A stretch of DNA of 64,000 nucleotides from an uncultured Roseateles sp. (GCF_913777145.1 NZ_CAJYPS010000011.1:1-64000), one strand, 5' to 3'. Shown: positions 11,107-21,222, numbered from the stretch's first letter. The notes: generated by a model from the letters alone, not told the origin. Translations and numbers: made by a program.

Positions 11107-13028
11107 AGACCCGCCCGCTGCAACCCGCCCGCGTCGACTTCAGCGACCCCGCCGCCCCCAGCGCGCCGGACTACGGCGACGTCTACCACGCCCGCGCCGG
11201 GGCGCTGGCCCAGGCCCGCCATGTGTTCCTGGGCGGCAACGGCCTGCCCACGCGCTGGCAGGGGCGCACGCGCTTCGTGATCCTGGAGACCGGCTTCGGC
11301 CTGGGCAACAACTTCCTGGCCACCTGGGCCGCCTGGCGCGAGGACCCGCAGCGCTGCGAACGCCTGGTCTTCATCAGCATAGAAAAGCACCCGCTGCGCC
11401 GCGACGACCTCGCCCGCGCCCACGCCGACAGCGCGCTGCCCGAGCTGGCCGACCAGCTGCTGGCCGCCTGGCCGGTGCTGACGCCCAATCTGCATGCGCT
11501 GGACTTCGAACAGGGCCGCGTGCGCCTGCTGCTGGCGCTGGGCGACGCGCGCGACTGGCTGCGCGAGCTGGTGGCTACGGTGGATGCCTTCTACCTGGAC
11601 GGCTTCTCGCCCGCACAGAACCCCGAGCTGTGGGACGGCCACCTGCTGCGCCTGCTGGGTCGGCTGGCCGCGCCGGACGCCAGCGCCGCCACCTGGAGCG
11701 TGGCGCGGCCGGTGCGCGACGGCCTGCAGGCCGCGGGCTTCACGGTGGAGCGGGTGCCAGGTTTTGCCAGCAAGGGCCGCATGAGCGTGGCCCGCTACGC
11801 ACCGGTGCACCGGCCCGCCGTGCCGGCCGGCCGCGTGGCGCTGGCGCCGCAGGCGCGCGAGGTGCTGGTGGTGGGCGCGGGTCTGGCCGGCGCGGCCTGT
11901 GCGGCGGCGCTCGCGCGCGAGGGCCTGCACTGCCAGGTGCTGGACGCCGCCGCCACGCCGGCCGCCGGCGGCTCGGGCAACCCGGGCGGGCTCTACCACG
12001 GCACGCTCAACCCGGACGACGGCCTGCATGCCCGCTTCAACCGCGCGGCCGCGCTGGCCACGCAGCGCCTGCTGCGGCGCCTGCCCGCCCTGCCCTGGCA
12101 CCAGCCCGGCCTGCTGCGCCTGGAGACCCAGCGCCCACCGGCGCAGATGCGGGCGCTGCTGCAGCGGCAGGGCCTGCCCGAGGACTATGTGCAGGCGCTG
12201 GATGCGGACACCGCCGCCGCGCTCAGCGGCCTGCCGCTGAGCAGCGCCGCCTGGTACTACCCCGGCGGTGGCGCACTGCCGCCGCAGGCGCTGACCCGCG
12301 CGCTGCTGGACGAGGCCGGCGCCCGGCTGCTGCTGCAGCGCGTTGTGGCCGCGCTGCGCACCGAGGGCGGGCGCTGGCAGGCGCTGGACGCGCAGGGCGG
12401 CGTCATCGCCGAGGCCGACGCGCTGGTGCTGGCCGCCGGCCACCGCACGCCCGAGCTGCTGGCCACGCTGGATGGCGGCGCTGCGCTGCCCTGGGTCGCG
12501 CAGCGCGGCCAGCTCACCGCGCTGGCCCGCGATGCCCGGCCGCCTCGCCTGCCGGTGGCCGGCGCCGGCTATGCGCTGGCGGACGGCCAGGGCGGCCTGT
12601 GGTGCGGCGCGTCCGGCCATGACGGCGACACCGACCCCGCGCTGCGGCCGGCCGACCAGCTCGCCAACCTGGCCCAGTGGGCGGCGCTCAGCGGTCAGCC
12701 GCTGGACGCGCTGGCGGCCGCACCACTGAGCGGCCGCGTGGCCTGGCGGCTGCTGACGCCCGACCGCCTGCCGGTGGTGGGCGGCCTGCCCGACCCGGCC
12801 CGCCCGCCCGAGCGCGCCGACCAGGTGCGCTTCTGGCCGCGCCGCGCCGGCCTGGTGGTCTGCAGCGGCCTGGGCTCGCGCGGCATCAGCTGGGCGGCGC
12901 TGTGCGGCGAGGTCGCGGCCGCCTGGCTCACCGGCGCCCCCCAGCCGCTGGAAGCCGGCCTGCTGGATGCCCTGGACCCGGCACGCTTCGCGGTGCGCGC
13001 CCGGCGTCTGGGCCCTGGCGAGGGCTGA
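11103..13028 (+). CDS. mnmC: Bifunctional tRNA 5-methylaminomethyl-2-thiouridine biosynthesis protein MnmC
   Basis: MnmC carries out the last two steps of mnm5s2U formation at the tRNA wobble position 34. The C-terminal FAD oxidase removes the carboxymethyl group from cmnm5U and the N-terminal SAM methyltransferase methylates the resulting nm5U. The methyltransferase shows LETGFGLGNNF (about 61-71) and YLDGFSPAQNPELW. The oxidase shows VVGAGLAGAACA (about 256) and a C-terminal GLGSRGISWAALCGE. I chose TTG 11103: it places KTRPLQPARVDF where E. coli MnmC starts, and GGGGAG (11086-11091) lies 11 nt ahead. The TTG overlaps the upstream TGA by two bases (TTGA). At 641 aa, the length fits the family (about 670). 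Confidence 0.92.
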   Translation: MKTRPLQPARVDFSDPAAPSAPDYGDVYHARAGALAQARHVFLGGNGLPTRWQGRTRFVILETGFGLGNNFLATWAAWREDPQRCERLVFISIEKHPLRRDDLARAHADSALPELADQLLAAWPVLTPNLHALDFEQGRVRLLLALGDARDWLRELVATVDAFYLDGFSPAQNPELWDGHLLRLLGRLAAPDASAATWSVARPVRDGLQAAGFTVERVPGFASKGRMSVARYAPVHRPAVPAGRVALAPQAREVLVVGAGLAGAACAAALAREGLHCQVLDAAATPAAGGSGNPGGLYHGTLNPDDGLHARFNRAAALATQRLLRRLPALPWHQPGLLRLETQRPPAQMRALLQRQGLPEDYVQALDADTAAALSGLPLSSAAWYYPGGGALPPQALTRALLDEAGARLLLQRVVAALRTEGGRWQALDAQGGVIAEADALVLAAGHRTPELLATLDGGAALPWVAQRGQLTALARDARPPRLPVAGAGYALADGQGGLWCGASGHDGDTDPALRPADQLANLAQWAALSGQPLDALAAAPLSGRVAWRLLTPDRLPVVGGLPDPARPPERADQVRFWPRRAGLVVCSGLGSRGISWAALCGEVAAAWLTGAPQPLEAGLLDALDPARFAVRARRLGPGEG

Positions 13029-13036
13029 TCGACCGC

Positions 13037-13067
13037 AGCCCGCCTCCCCGGGGCTTTGTTTCTTTTT
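13037..13067 (+). terminator. Probable terminator after mnmC
   Basis: AGCCC (13037-13041) pairs with GGGCT (13051-13055) around a C-rich loop. A long T-rich tail follows (TTTGTTTCTTTTT). The stem is short, so this is a moderate call. Confidence 0.45.
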
Positions 13068-13211
13068 GATGTCGGCGCCCGAGCACAAATTCGCGAGCGC
13101 GTGCATCGTTCTCATTGCCGAGGGCGCGATCACCGCTGAGGCGGTGGGCCACCCGATAGGCGACGCTACATTCGTTCGGCATCGGTGGCCCGCCACCTGT
13201 CCGGAGAATTC

Positions 13212-15011
13212 ATGCTCGATCGCCTGTTGTCACACCGATCCATCGCGCAACGCCTGGCCCTGCTGCTGGGCCTGGTCCTGCTGATCACCTTCATAGGCTC
13301 GGCCATAGGCTGGCTGGCGCTGCGCGACATCGCGGCGCGCACCGCGCAGGTCCACGCCCAGGCGCTGACCTCGGAACGCCAGGCCAGCGACTATCTGCGC
13401 CTGGTACAGGTGAACAGCGCGCGCAGCACGGCGATCGCGATGAGCACCGACGGCATGCTGGGCGACCTGCTCGCCCCCGACATCAAGCAGACCTCGGAAG
13501 AGGCCGTACCCATCGTGAAGGCGCTGCAGGAGCGCATGACCGGTGACGACAAGGTGCTGATGGACCGCCTGATGGAGGTGCGCAAGCACTACATCGAGAC
13601 CCGCGACCGCCTCGCCGCGCTGAAGAAGGAAGGCGACGAGCTGCGCGTGAAGCGCTTCTATGCCAACGACTTCAAGCCCGCCAACCAGGCCTTGCTGGAC
13701 GCTGCCGGCGCCATCGTGAAGCGCGAGCGCGACAACCTGGATCACGCCACCGAGGCCGTCGCCACGGCCAACGCCAGCGCCCGCACCGCACTGCTGGCCT
13801 TCGGCGCCGCGGCGCTGGTGCTGGCCATCGTGCTGACCCGCCTGCTGGTGCGCTCCATCACCGGCCCGCTGCTCAAGGCCACGCAGGCGACCGAAACCCT
13901 GGCCCGCTTCGACCTGACCGAGCACATTCCCGAGGGCGGCCGCGACGAGGTGGGCCGCGTACTCAACGGCATACGCAGTCTGCAGCAGGCGCTGCAGGGC
14001 CTGGTGCAGCAGACCCGCAGCTCGGCCGACAGCATCAGCACCGCCAGCGCCGAGATCGCGGTGGGCAACCAGGACCTGTCGGTGCGCACCGAGCAGACCG
14101 CGTCCAACCTGCAGCAGGCCGCGTCGTCCATGACGCAGCTGACCACCACCGTGAAGCAGACCGCCGACGCCGCGATGACCGCCAACCAGCTGGCCGGCTC
14201 GGCCGCCGAGGTCGCCCGCCGCGGCGGCACCGCGGTGTCCCAGGTGGTGGCCACCATGGACGAGATCAGCCAGAGCTCGCGCCGCATCAACGACATCATC
14301 GGCACGATTGACGGCATCGCGTTCCAGACCAACATCCTGGCGCTGAACGCCGCCGTGGAGGCCGCACGGGCGGGCGAACAGGGCCGCGGCTTCGCGGTCG
14401 TGGCCGGGGAGGTGCGCCTGCTGGCGCAGCGCAGCGCCGAGGCCGCCAAGGAGATCAAGAGCCTGATCACCGCCAGCGTGGAACGGGTGGATTCCGGCAT
14501 GAGCCAGGTCCAGGCCGCCGGCAGCACCATGACCGAGATCGTCGCCAGCGTGCAGCGCGTGACCGACATCATTGGCGAGATCAGCGCCGCGGCTCGCGAG
14601 CAGAGCGAGGGCATAGGTGTGGTCAACGGCTCGGTGCTGCAGCTGGACCAGATGACACAGCAGAACGCCGCGCTGGTGGAGGAGGCCGCCTCCGCCGCCG
14701 AGAGCCTGAAGGAGCAGTCCAGCCGTCTGGCCGCCGCGATCTCGGTGTTCCGCCTGCAGGGCGGCACGACCGCCAGCCCGGCGCCCGCGCCCCGCCCTGC
14801 CGCGGGAACCAAGCCGGCCCCGCCGCGCGCCGCCCCCGCCCCGGCGCCCAAGACGACGCGCGCCCCGACCCCGGCCACCAGCGCGCCGCCCCGGGCGAAG
14901 CCCGCCGTGCGCAGTGCCCCACCGGCCAGCCCCCCGGCCGCCGCACCGCGCAGTGCACCGGCGCCCAAGCCGGCCGAACCGGTCAGCGAGGGCGACTGGG
15001 AAACCTTCTGA
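13212..15011 (+). CDS. Methyl-accepting chemotaxis protein 2 (DWETF tether)
   Basis: This is a chemoreceptor of 599 aa. TM1 spans about 13-33, a helical-bundle periplasmic domain about 34-188, TM2 about 190-212, then HAMP, then a signalling domain with its hairpin tip ([11 protein letters not shown]) near residue 368. About 80 Ala/Pro/Lys-rich residues follow and the protein ends EGDWETF. In enteric Tar/Tsr the equivalent NWETF binds CheR and CheB, so this receptor should be a direct adaptation target. GGAG at 13203-13206 supports ATG 13212. The ligand is unknown; the sensor has no Cache or PAS signature I can see. It is closely related to the next two receptors, with identical DNA blocks inside the signalling region. 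Confidence 0.93.
   Translation: MLDRLLSHRSIAQRLALLLGLVLLITFIGSAIGWLALRDIAARTAQVHAQALTSERQASDYLRLVQVNSARSTAIAMSTDGMLGDLLAPDIKQTSEEAVPIVKALQERMTGDDKVLMDRLMEVRKHYIETRDRLAALKKEGDELRVKRFYANDFKPANQALLDAAGAIVKRERDNLDHATEAVATANASARTALLAFGAAALVLAIVLTRLLVRSITGPLLKATQATETLARFDLTEHIPEGGRDEVGRVLNGIRSLQQALQGLVQQTRSSADSISTASAEIAVGNQDLSVRTEQTASNLQQAASSMTQLTTTVKQTADAAMTANQLAGSAAEVARRGGTAVSQVVATMDEISQSSRRINDIIGTIDGIAFQTNILALNAAVEAARAGEQGRGFAVVAGEVRLLAQRSAEAAKEIKSLITASVERVDSGMSQVQAAGSTMTEIVASVQRVTDIIGEISAAAREQSEGIGVVNGSVLQLDQMTQQNAALVEEAASAAESLKEQSSRLAAAISVFRLQGGTTASPAPAPRPAAGTKPAPPRAAPAPAPKTTRAPTPATSAPPRAKPAVRSAPPASPPAAAPRSAPAPKPAEPVSEGDWETF
14271..14347 (+). repeat. 77-bp exact repeat shared by MCP2 and MCP4
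   Basis: This block starts cagagctcgcgccgcatc and recurs base for base at 18277-18353 in MCP4. It encodes the start of the receptor hairpin tip. The tip is the most conserved part of all MCPs at protein level. Complete identity at silent positions suggests recent duplication or gene conversion. Confidence 0.8.
14516..14591 (+). repeat. 76-bp exact repeat shared by MCP2 and MCP3
   Basis: This block starts cgccggcagcaccatgac and recurs exactly at 16501-16576 in MCP3. It encodes the descending arm of the signalling coiled coil ([13 protein letters not shown] region). MCP4 carries a near copy around 18525-18600. Confidence 0.8.
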
Positions 15012-15052
15012 ACAGCCGCGCCGCTGCCCGGACGAGGCCGCGGCTAAGCGTT

Positions 15053-15080
15053 CAAAGTTGGCACTCACCTGGGCCGGCAA
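15053..15080 (+). promoter_or_regulatory. Candidate sigma-28 (FliA) promoter for MCP3
   Basis: CAAA (15053-15056) lies 16 bp ahead of GCCGGCAA (15073-15080). The flagellar sigma-28 consensus is TAAA, 15 bp, GCCGATAA, so there are three mismatches and one extra spacer base. It sits 114 bp ahead of the MCP3 start, after a 7-bp inverted repeat (15014-15020 / 15039-15045). I found no comparable match ahead of the other three receptors. Confidence 0.3.
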
Positions 15081-15193
15081 GGCCCCGGTGCGGGCGGGCC
15101 CGCGCGATGATGGTGGATGTCCCCTGAATCCGAGGGGCGCCCACTCAGCGAGCCGGACCCACGGGTCGGCCCGCACCGCCAGGAGACCCAGCC

Positions 15194-17038
15194 ATGTTCA
15201 CAGCTCTGACGTCCGGACGATCCATAGGCCAGCGATTGGGGCTGGTGCTGAGCCTGGTGCTGCTGGTGTCCTTCGTCGGCTCGGGCCTGGGCTATCGCGC
15301 ACTCAGCCGCGTCGCCGACGAGAACAAAGAGATGCTGGAGAGCTCGCTGACCAGCGAGCGCCTGGTCTCCGACTGGTACCGCAACATCACCAATGGCGCG
15401 ACCCGCACCTCCGCGGTGGCGGTCAGCAAGGATCCCGCACTGGCGGATTTCTTCGCCAAGGTCTCAGCCGAATCCAGCAAGCAGTCGGGCGAGCTGCAAA
15501 AGCGCCTCAAGGAGTCGCTGACCACGCCCGAAGAGCTGGCCATGTTCGACAAGGTGTCGGAGGCCCGCAAGGCCTACCTCAGCTCGCGCGACACGGTGTT
15601 CGCCGCCAAGAAGGCCGGCGATGACGCCAAGGCCCAGCAGGCCTTCGAGAGCCAGTTCGTGCCGGCCAACCAGCAGTTTCTGGAGCTGATGGACAAGCTG
15701 CTGCGGACCCAGCGCCAGGAACTGGACGACGCGGCCGCACGCTCGCAGGACGCCAACGTGTCGGCCCGCATCGCACTGGCGGTGTTCAGCCTGTGCGCGC
15801 TGATCGTCGGCGCCGGCCTGTCGGTGTGGCTGACCCGCTCCATCACCCGGCCGCTGAACGAGGCCGCCGACACGGCCGATGCGATCGCCAACTTCGACCT
15901 GACCCGCCGCATCGAGGTGCGCAGCCAGGACGAGACCGGCCGCCTGCTGCGCTCGCTGCAGCAGATGCAGGCCGCGCTGCTGAAGCTGATCGGCGAGGTG
16001 CGCGGCTCCACCGACAGCATCACCACCGCCAGCGCCGAGATCGCGACCGGCAACATGGACCTGTCGCAGCGCACCGAGCAGACCGCGTCGCACCTGCAGC
16101 AGGCCGCCGCCTCCATGACCCAGCTGACCGGCACCGTGCGCCAGACGGCCGACGCCGCCACCACCGCCAACCAGCTGGCCAGCTCGGCCGCCGAGGTCGC
16201 GCAGCGCGGCGGCCAGGTGGTGTCGCAGGTGGTGTCCACGATGGACGACATCAGCAACAGCTCGCGCCGCATCAGCGACATCATCGGCACCATAGACGGC
16301 ATCGCCTTCCAGACCAACATCCTGGCGCTGAATGCCGCCGTGGAAGCCGCGCGTGCCGGCGAGCAGGGCCGCGGCTTCGCGGTCGTGGCCGGCGAGGTGC
16401 GTTCGCTGGCCCAGCGCAGCGCCGAGGCCGCCAAGGAGATCAAGACGCTGATAGGCGCCAGCGTGGAGCGCGTGGAGTCCGGCGCCCGCCTGGTGCAGGA
16501 CGCCGGCAGCACCATGACCGAGATCGTCGCCAGCGTGCAGCGCGTGACCGACATCATTGGCGAGATCAGCGCCGCGTCGCGCGAGCAGAGCGAGGGCATA
16601 GACCAGATCAATGCCGCCGTCGGCCAGCTGGACCAGATGACCCAGCAGAACGCCGCACTGGTGGAGGAAGCCGCCTCCGCCGCCGAGAGCCTCAAGGACC
16701 AATCGGGCCGGCTGTCGCAGGCGATCTCGGTGTTCCGCCTGGACGGTGCCCGCGCCCCGAGCGTCGCGCCTGGACACGCCAGCCCCGCGGTGACGCGCCC
16801 GGCCGCCAAGCCGGCCAGCCCGGCCAAGCCCACCGCCGCGCCGCGCGCGGCTGCCCCCAAGGCAGCACCCAAGCCGGTCGCTCAGTCGCCTGCTCAGTCC
16901 CCTGTTCAGGCAGCCGCACCCGCCCCCGCCAAGGCGGCCGCCAAGCCGGCCCCGGCACCGGCCAAGCCTGCGCCGGTGGCCAGCGCACCCAAGGCCCTGG
17001 CCAGCACCGCCGACGACGGCGACTGGGAAACCTTCTGA
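15194..17038 (+). CDS. Methyl-accepting chemotaxis protein 3 (DWETF tether)
   Basis: This is a chemoreceptor of 614 aa with the same plan as its neighbours: TM1 about 13-33, periplasmic helical bundle, TM2 about 192-214, HAMP, and a signalling hairpin with its tip near 370. About 95 residues of Ala/Pro/Lys-rich linker follow and it ends DGDWETF, the CheR/CheB tether. The periplasmic part differs from MCP2 and MCP4 (motif [12 protein letters not shown], shared with MCP1's [11 protein letters not shown]). Its ligand range may therefore resemble that of MCP1, although its tail groups it with MCP2. AGGAG (15180-15184) supports ATG 15194. A terminator follows at 17070. Confidence 0.93.
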   Translation: MFTALTSGRSIGQRLGLVLSLVLLVSFVGSGLGYRALSRVADENKEMLESSLTSERLVSDWYRNITNGATRTSAVAVSKDPALADFFAKVSAESSKQSGELQKRLKESLTTPEELAMFDKVSEARKAYLSSRDTVFAAKKAGDDAKAQQAFESQFVPANQQFLELMDKLLRTQRQELDDAAARSQDANVSARIALAVFSLCALIVGAGLSVWLTRSITRPLNEAADTADAIANFDLTRRIEVRSQDETGRLLRSLQQMQAALLKLIGEVRGSTDSITTASAEIATGNMDLSQRTEQTASHLQQAAASMTQLTGTVRQTADAATTANQLASSAAEVAQRGGQVVSQVVSTMDDISNSSRRISDIIGTIDGIAFQTNILALNAAVEAARAGEQGRGFAVVAGEVRSLAQRSAEAAKEIKTLIGASVERVESGARLVQDAGSTMTEIVASVQRVTDIIGEISAASREQSEGIDQINAAVGQLDQMTQQNAALVEEAASAAESLKDQSGRLSQAISVFRLDGARAPSVAPGHASPAVTRPAAKPASPAKPTAAPRAAAPKAAPKPVAQSPAQSPVQAAAPAPAKAAAKPAPAPAKPAPVASAPKALASTADDGDWETF

Positions 17039-17069
17039 GCCGGCACGCTGCGCCGACCCACCCCCACCC

Positions 17070-17095
17070 GGGCCGCCCAGATGCGGCCCTTTTTT
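17070..17095 (+). terminator. Rho-independent terminator after MCP3
   Basis: GGGCCGC (17070-17076) pairs with GCGGCCC (17083-17089) around a 6-base loop and is followed by six Ts. MCP4 is therefore likely to have its own promoter within the following 120 bp. Confidence 0.85.
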
Positions 17096-17214
17096 GTGCC
17101 ACCGCGGGAAAACCACAAATGGCCGAAAGTGTCATGCCCGCGGCAGCCCCACTCAGCTAACGTGAGCTTCAGGGCGCCTCGCATGCGCCCGACCGGCGAG
17201 CAAGGAGACCTCAT

Positions 17215-19017
17215 ATGCTGGATCAACTACTGGGTTCCCGTTCCATTGCGCAACGCCTGACCCTGGTGATGGGGCTGGTGCTGCTGATCGCCTTCATAGG
17301 CTCGGCGCTGGGCGTGGCCGCGCTGTCGAGGCTGGCCAGCAAATCGGCCGCGATGTATGGCACCCATCTGTCGATAGAACGCGATACCGCCGAGCTCTAC
17401 CGCCTGATCACCAATGCCGAGGTGCGCAACAAGGCGATTGCACTGTCGGGCGACACCACGCTGGGTGGGCAATTCGCCGCCGAGGCGGGTGCGGCCACCA
17501 AGAAGTCGGTGGAGTTGCTGAAATCCCTGGAGGGGCGTCTGACGCTGCCCGACGAGAAGCGCGCGTTCGACCAACTGTCCGCAACCCGTCAGGCCTTTCT
17601 GGACGCGCGTGACGCGCTGGGTAGCGCCAAGACCGCCGGCGACGAGGCCAAGGTCAAGGACGTCTACGCCAACCGTTTCCAGCCGGCGGTCGCCCGGCTG
17701 TCCGAGGCCTCGCTGGCCATCGCCAAGAGCCAGCGTGACGCGCTCGACGGCCTCGCCACCGACCTGGACCAGACCAACCAGGCGGCGCGCACCGCACTGA
17801 TCAGCTTCACGGGGGTGGCGATCGCGCTGGCCGTGTGGCTGGCCGTGGTGCTGACCCGCTCCATCACCCGGCCGGTGCGCAGTGCAGCCGAGGTGGCCGC
17901 CGCCATCACCCGCTTCGACCTGACCCAGCCGGTGCCACGCGGCAGCAGCGACGAGGTGGGCCAGCTGCTGTGCCGGCTGCACGACATGCAGGGCGAACTG
18001 CAGAAGCTGGTGGGCCAGCTGTGCAGCGTGGCCGACAACGTGGGCACGGCCAGCGCCGAGATCGCGGTGGGCAACCAGGACCTGTCCCACCGCACCGAGG
18101 AGACCGCCTCCAACCTGCAGATGACCGCCTCGGCCGTGGCCGAGCTGACCGGCACGGTGAAGCAGACCGCCGACGCCGCGATGACCGCCAACCAGCTGGC
18201 AGGCTCGGCCGCCGAGGTGGCCCGCCGTGGCGGCCAAGCGGTGGCCCAGGTGGTGGCCACGATGGACGAGATCAGTCAGAGCTCGCGCCGCATCAACGAC
18301 ATCATCGGCACGATTGACGGCATCGCGTTCCAGACCAACATCCTGGCGCTGAATGCCGCGGTGGAAGCGGCCCGGGCCGGTGAGCAGGGGCGCGGCTTCG
18401 CGGTCGTGGCCGGCGAGGTGCGTTCGCTGGCGCAGCGCAGCGCCGAGGCCGCCAAGGAGATCAAGAGCCTGATCACCGCCAGCGTGGAGCGCGTGGACTC
18501 AGGCACCCACCAGGTGCAGGCCGCCGGCAGCACCATGACCGAGATCGTCGCCAGCGTGCAGCGTGTGACCGACATCATCGGCGAGATCAGCGCCGCGTCG
18601 CGCGAGCAGAGCGAGCGCATAGACTCGGTGAACCACTCGATCGCGCAGCTGGATCAGATGACGCAGCAGAACGCCGCGCTGGTGGAGGAGTCGGCGGCCG
18701 CGGCCGAGAGCCTGCGGGAACAGTCCGCCAACATGGCCTCGGCAATGTCGGTGTTCAAGCTGGACCGCCAGGCCAGCCGGGCCACGACCCAAGCAGCGGC
18801 GAAGGTCCGGCCGGCTACGCCCCGGGCGGCGACCGGCTCCGCCGCGCGCCCGCTCAAGCCGGCCGCCCAGGCCCCGGCCAAAGCGGCCGCTCAGTCGCCC
18901 ACGCCACGTGTCGCACCGCCCGCCCCTCGCCCCGCAGCGCCGGCGCCGGTGGCGACAGCACCTGCCGCCACGGCCGCGGCCCAAGCCGCCGCCGAGGGCG
19001 ACTGGACCAGTTTCTAA
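17215..19017 (+). CDS. Methyl-accepting chemotaxis protein 4 (DWTSF tether)
   Basis: This is a chemoreceptor of 600 aa: TM1 about 13-33, periplasmic four-helix-type sensor, TM2 about 194-216, HAMP, signalling hairpin tip near 369, then an Ala/Pro-rich linker and the terminus EGDWTSF. The last five residues keep the Trp and Phe that contact CheR in enteric receptors but change E-T to T-S, so affinity may differ from MCP2/3. CAAGGAG (17201-17207) is an excellent ribosome binding site for ATG 17215. It is convergent with rpiA, with only 13 bp between stops. Confidence 0.93.
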   Translation: MLDQLLGSRSIAQRLTLVMGLVLLIAFIGSALGVAALSRLASKSAAMYGTHLSIERDTAELYRLITNAEVRNKAIALSGDTTLGGQFAAEAGAATKKSVELLKSLEGRLTLPDEKRAFDQLSATRQAFLDARDALGSAKTAGDEAKVKDVYANRFQPAVARLSEASLAIAKSQRDALDGLATDLDQTNQAARTALISFTGVAIALAVWLAVVLTRSITRPVRSAAEVAAAITRFDLTQPVPRGSSDEVGQLLCRLHDMQGELQKLVGQLCSVADNVGTASAEIAVGNQDLSHRTEETASNLQMTASAVAELTGTVKQTADAAMTANQLAGSAAEVARRGGQAVAQVVATMDEISQSSRRINDIIGTIDGIAFQTNILALNAAVEAARAGEQGRGFAVVAGEVRSLAQRSAEAAKEIKSLITASVERVDSGTHQVQAAGSTMTEIVASVQRVTDIIGEISAASREQSERIDSVNHSIAQLDQMTQQNAALVEESAAAAESLREQSANMASAMSVFKLDRQASRATTQAAAKVRPATPRAATGSAARPLKPAAQAPAKAAAQSPTPRVAPPAPRPAAPAPVATAPAATAAAQAAAEGDWTSF

Positions 19018-19030
19018 GCCCCCGAGGGGA

Positions 19031-19690
19031 TCAGAACGTCAGCGTCTTCACGCCCTCGGCCGTGCCCAGCAGGCAGACGCTGGCCTTGTGGCGGGCGAAC
19101 ACGCCCACGGTGACCACGCCGGGCCACTGGTTGACCTCGGTCTCGAAGGCCAGCGGGTCGGAGATGGACAGGCCGCGCACATCCAGGATGTGGCCGCCGT
19201 TGTCGGTCACCACGCCGGCGCGCAGCTGCGCGCTGCCGCCCAGTTGCGCGAAACGGCGCGTCAGCTGGGCCGCGGCCATGGGGATGATCTCCACCGGCAG
19301 CGGGAAGGTCCCCAGGGTCTCAACCAGCTTGGAGCCGTCGGCAATGCACACGAAGCGCTCCGCCAGGTCGGCGACTATCTTCTCGCGCGTCAGCGCCGCA
19401 CCGCCGCCCTTGATCATGCAGCCCTGACCATCGATCTCGTCGGCGCCGTCGATGTAGACCGTCAGGCCCTGGACCTCGGCCGCGTCCAGCACCTTGATGC
19501 CGGCCTTCTGCAGGCGCTGCGTGGAGCGCTCCGAGCTGGACACCGCACCGGCGACCTGCAGGCCGCTGGCGGCCAGCGCGTCGATGAAGCAGTCCACCGT
19601 CGAGCCGGTGCCCACGCCGATGATCTGGCCGGGGGTGACGTAATCCAGGGCAGCGCGGCCCACCAGTTGCTTGAGCTGATCTTGGTTCAT
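19031..19690 (-). CDS. rpiA: Ribose-5-phosphate isomerase A
   Basis: RpiA interconverts ribose 5-phosphate and ribulose 5-phosphate in the non-oxidative pentose phosphate pathway. The 219-aa protein matches E. coli RpiA in length. It shows GTGST (27-31) for phosphate binding, DGADE (81-85) with catalytic Asp81, KGGGAAL (94-100) and the catalytic base Glu103 in TREK. It stands alone between the MCP array and the carotenoid oxygenase pair, with a 36-bp gap to the latter on the same strand. Confidence 0.96.
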   Translation of the reverse strand: MNQDQLKQLVGRAALDYVTPGQIIGVGTGSTVDCFIDALAASGLQVAGAVSSSERSTQRLQKAGIKVLDAAEVQGLTVYIDGADEIDGQGCMIKGGGAALTREKIVADLAERFVCIADGSKLVETLGTFPLPVEIIPMAAAQLTRRFAQLGGSAQLRAGVVTDNGGHILDVRGLSISDPLAFETEVNQWPGVVTVGVFARHKASVCLLGTAEGVKTLTF

Positions 19691-19726
19691 GCGGCGATTG
19701 TCGCCGCGCCACGCCGGCCGACGCGC

Positions 19727-21211
19727 TCAGGCGGCGTAGAAGCGTCCGTGAAAGCCATAGGGCACGGCGTAGGGCAACCAGGCGCGCGCGATCGGGCCGG
19801 CGGCCAGCGCCTGGGCGTCGAATACGTCCAGGAAGCTGCGCTCGCGGCGGATGTCGTAGCCCATGCCCAGCAGCCAGCCCTCGCCCTCGCGCGTGCTGCC
19901 GGGGCGAGGCACCATCACATGCTCCTCCACGACGACGTCGTCGCCATAGCAGTAGCGCTCGCGCGTGCCGCGCTCCAGGTCCAGCCGCATCAGGCCGTTG
20001 AAGCCCCAGCGGCCGCGCGTGTCCAGCGCGGTCGGGTACCAGACGAAGCGGTGGCGCTGCGCCACCACGCGCGGGTCCACCACCGGAAACTCCACCGCCT
20101 CGTCGCGCGCCGTCAGCGCCAGTCGGCCGCGGGCCAGATCGATGTCCAGCACCCGCGGCGTGGACACATCCCGCTCGGGTCGCCGGCCCTGCATCAGCTG
20201 CGAGATGGCGCCGTTGAATTCGGGCAGCGGCACGCCCTGCACATAGTCCACGCGCAGATGGCCGCCCTCGTCCCAGGCATTGCCGAAGTGGAACACGTTG
20301 GCAGCCGGCATCTCCAGGATCTGCCAGCGGCTGAAGTCGTCCTTCTCCACCACCAGCACCCGCGTGGGCTGCGCGGCCTGCCAGCGCATCGCGGCCAGCA
20401 TGGCCGCACCGCCCTGCAGCGCCGCGCGGTCCAGCGTGATGGGCGCCATCAGGAACACCAGGTAGCGCTGCGACACCGCGAAGTCATGCAGCATGGGCGG
20501 CGCCTGCACGTCCAGCAGCCCATGGCGCAAGACCTGGCCCTGGGCGGACAGCTGGTAGAGCGCCAGGCGGCCGCCGGCAGTGCCGAAGTTCCACACCGTG
20601 CCGTCCGGCTCCACCTTGGGGTGGGCCGAGAACGGCATGCCTCGCAGCTCGTCGGACCAGCTCTTCACGCCGCGGGTCTCCAGCGTGAGCGGGTCCAGCT
20701 CGTGCGCGCTGCCGCCCTCCCACAGCGCGTAGAGATGCTCGCCCTGCAGCAGCACGCTGGTGTTGGCCACGTTGACGCTGTCCGCATGCCGCACCGGGCG
20801 CTGGGCCGGCACGGCGGTGCCGAAGGCCGGCAGCAGGAAGCGGCCGGCCGCCTGCTCGGCGCGGAACTTCTCGGTCTGCACGAAGCGCGCGCGGTGGCTG
20901 ATGCGGCCCTCGCCCAGCGTCCAGGCCTGCACCAGGCCGTCGCCGTCGAACCAGTGCTCGTAATGCCGGCCGGCGCGCTGCAGCAGGCCGGGGCCGTTGC
21001 GGTAGTAGCGGCCGGCGAGGCCGGCGGGCCAGCGGCCCTCCAGCGCGACCGCATCGACCTGCAGGTCCTGCCCGTCCAGCCCTCGAAAGGGCTTGAGCTC
21101 GGCGGCCGTGGTGCGGAACTCGTCCTGGCCCCAGGCCAGCGCGGCAGGGCTCAGGCCCGCGGCGACCAGGCCGGTCAGCCATTGGCGGCGCGACAGCAGC
21201 GTATGGGTCAT
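19727..21211 (-). CDS. Exported carotenoid oxygenase (RPE65/CCD family)
   Basis: This is a non-haem iron dioxygenase of the carotenoid-cleavage family, which splits a double bond in carotenoids, apocarotenoids or stilbene-like compounds. The 494-aa protein begins MTHTLLSRRQWLTGL, a twin-arginine (Tat) signal, so a folded, iron-loaded enzyme would be exported. Four well-spaced His contexts fit the iron ligands: HPKVEPDG, MLHDFAV, VFHFGNAWDEGG and the terminal YGFHGRFY. A GGGAGG ribosome binding site precedes ATG 21211; the longer frame upstream overlaps the neighbouring gene and is not used. It lies 11 bp behind a DUF2141 gene and is probably co-transcribed with it. The substrate is unknown. 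Confidence 0.9.
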   Translation of the reverse strand: MTHTLLSRRQWLTGLVAAGLSPAALAWGQDEFRTTAAELKPFRGLDGQDLQVDAVALEGRWPAGLAGRYYRNGPGLLQRAGRHYEHWFDGDGLVQAWTLGEGRISHRARFVQTEKFRAEQAAGRFLLPAFGTAVPAQRPVRHADSVNVANTSVLLQGEHLYALWEGGSAHELDPLTLETRGVKSWSDELRGMPFSAHPKVEPDGTVWNFGTAGGRLALYQLSAQGQVLRHGLLDVQAPPMLHDFAVSQRYLVFLMAPITLDRAALQGGAAMLAAMRWQAAQPTRVLVVEKDDFSRWQILEMPAANVFHFGNAWDEGGHLRVDYVQGVPLPEFNGAISQLMQGRRPERDVSTPRVLDIDLARGRLALTARDEAVEFPVVDPRVVAQRHRFVWYPTALDTRGRWGFNGLMRLDLERGTRERYCYGDDVVVEEHVMVPRPGSTREGEGWLLGMGYDIRRERSFLDVFDAQALAAGPIARAWLPYAVPYGFHGRFYAA

Positions 21212-21222
21212 GGCCGCCTCCC

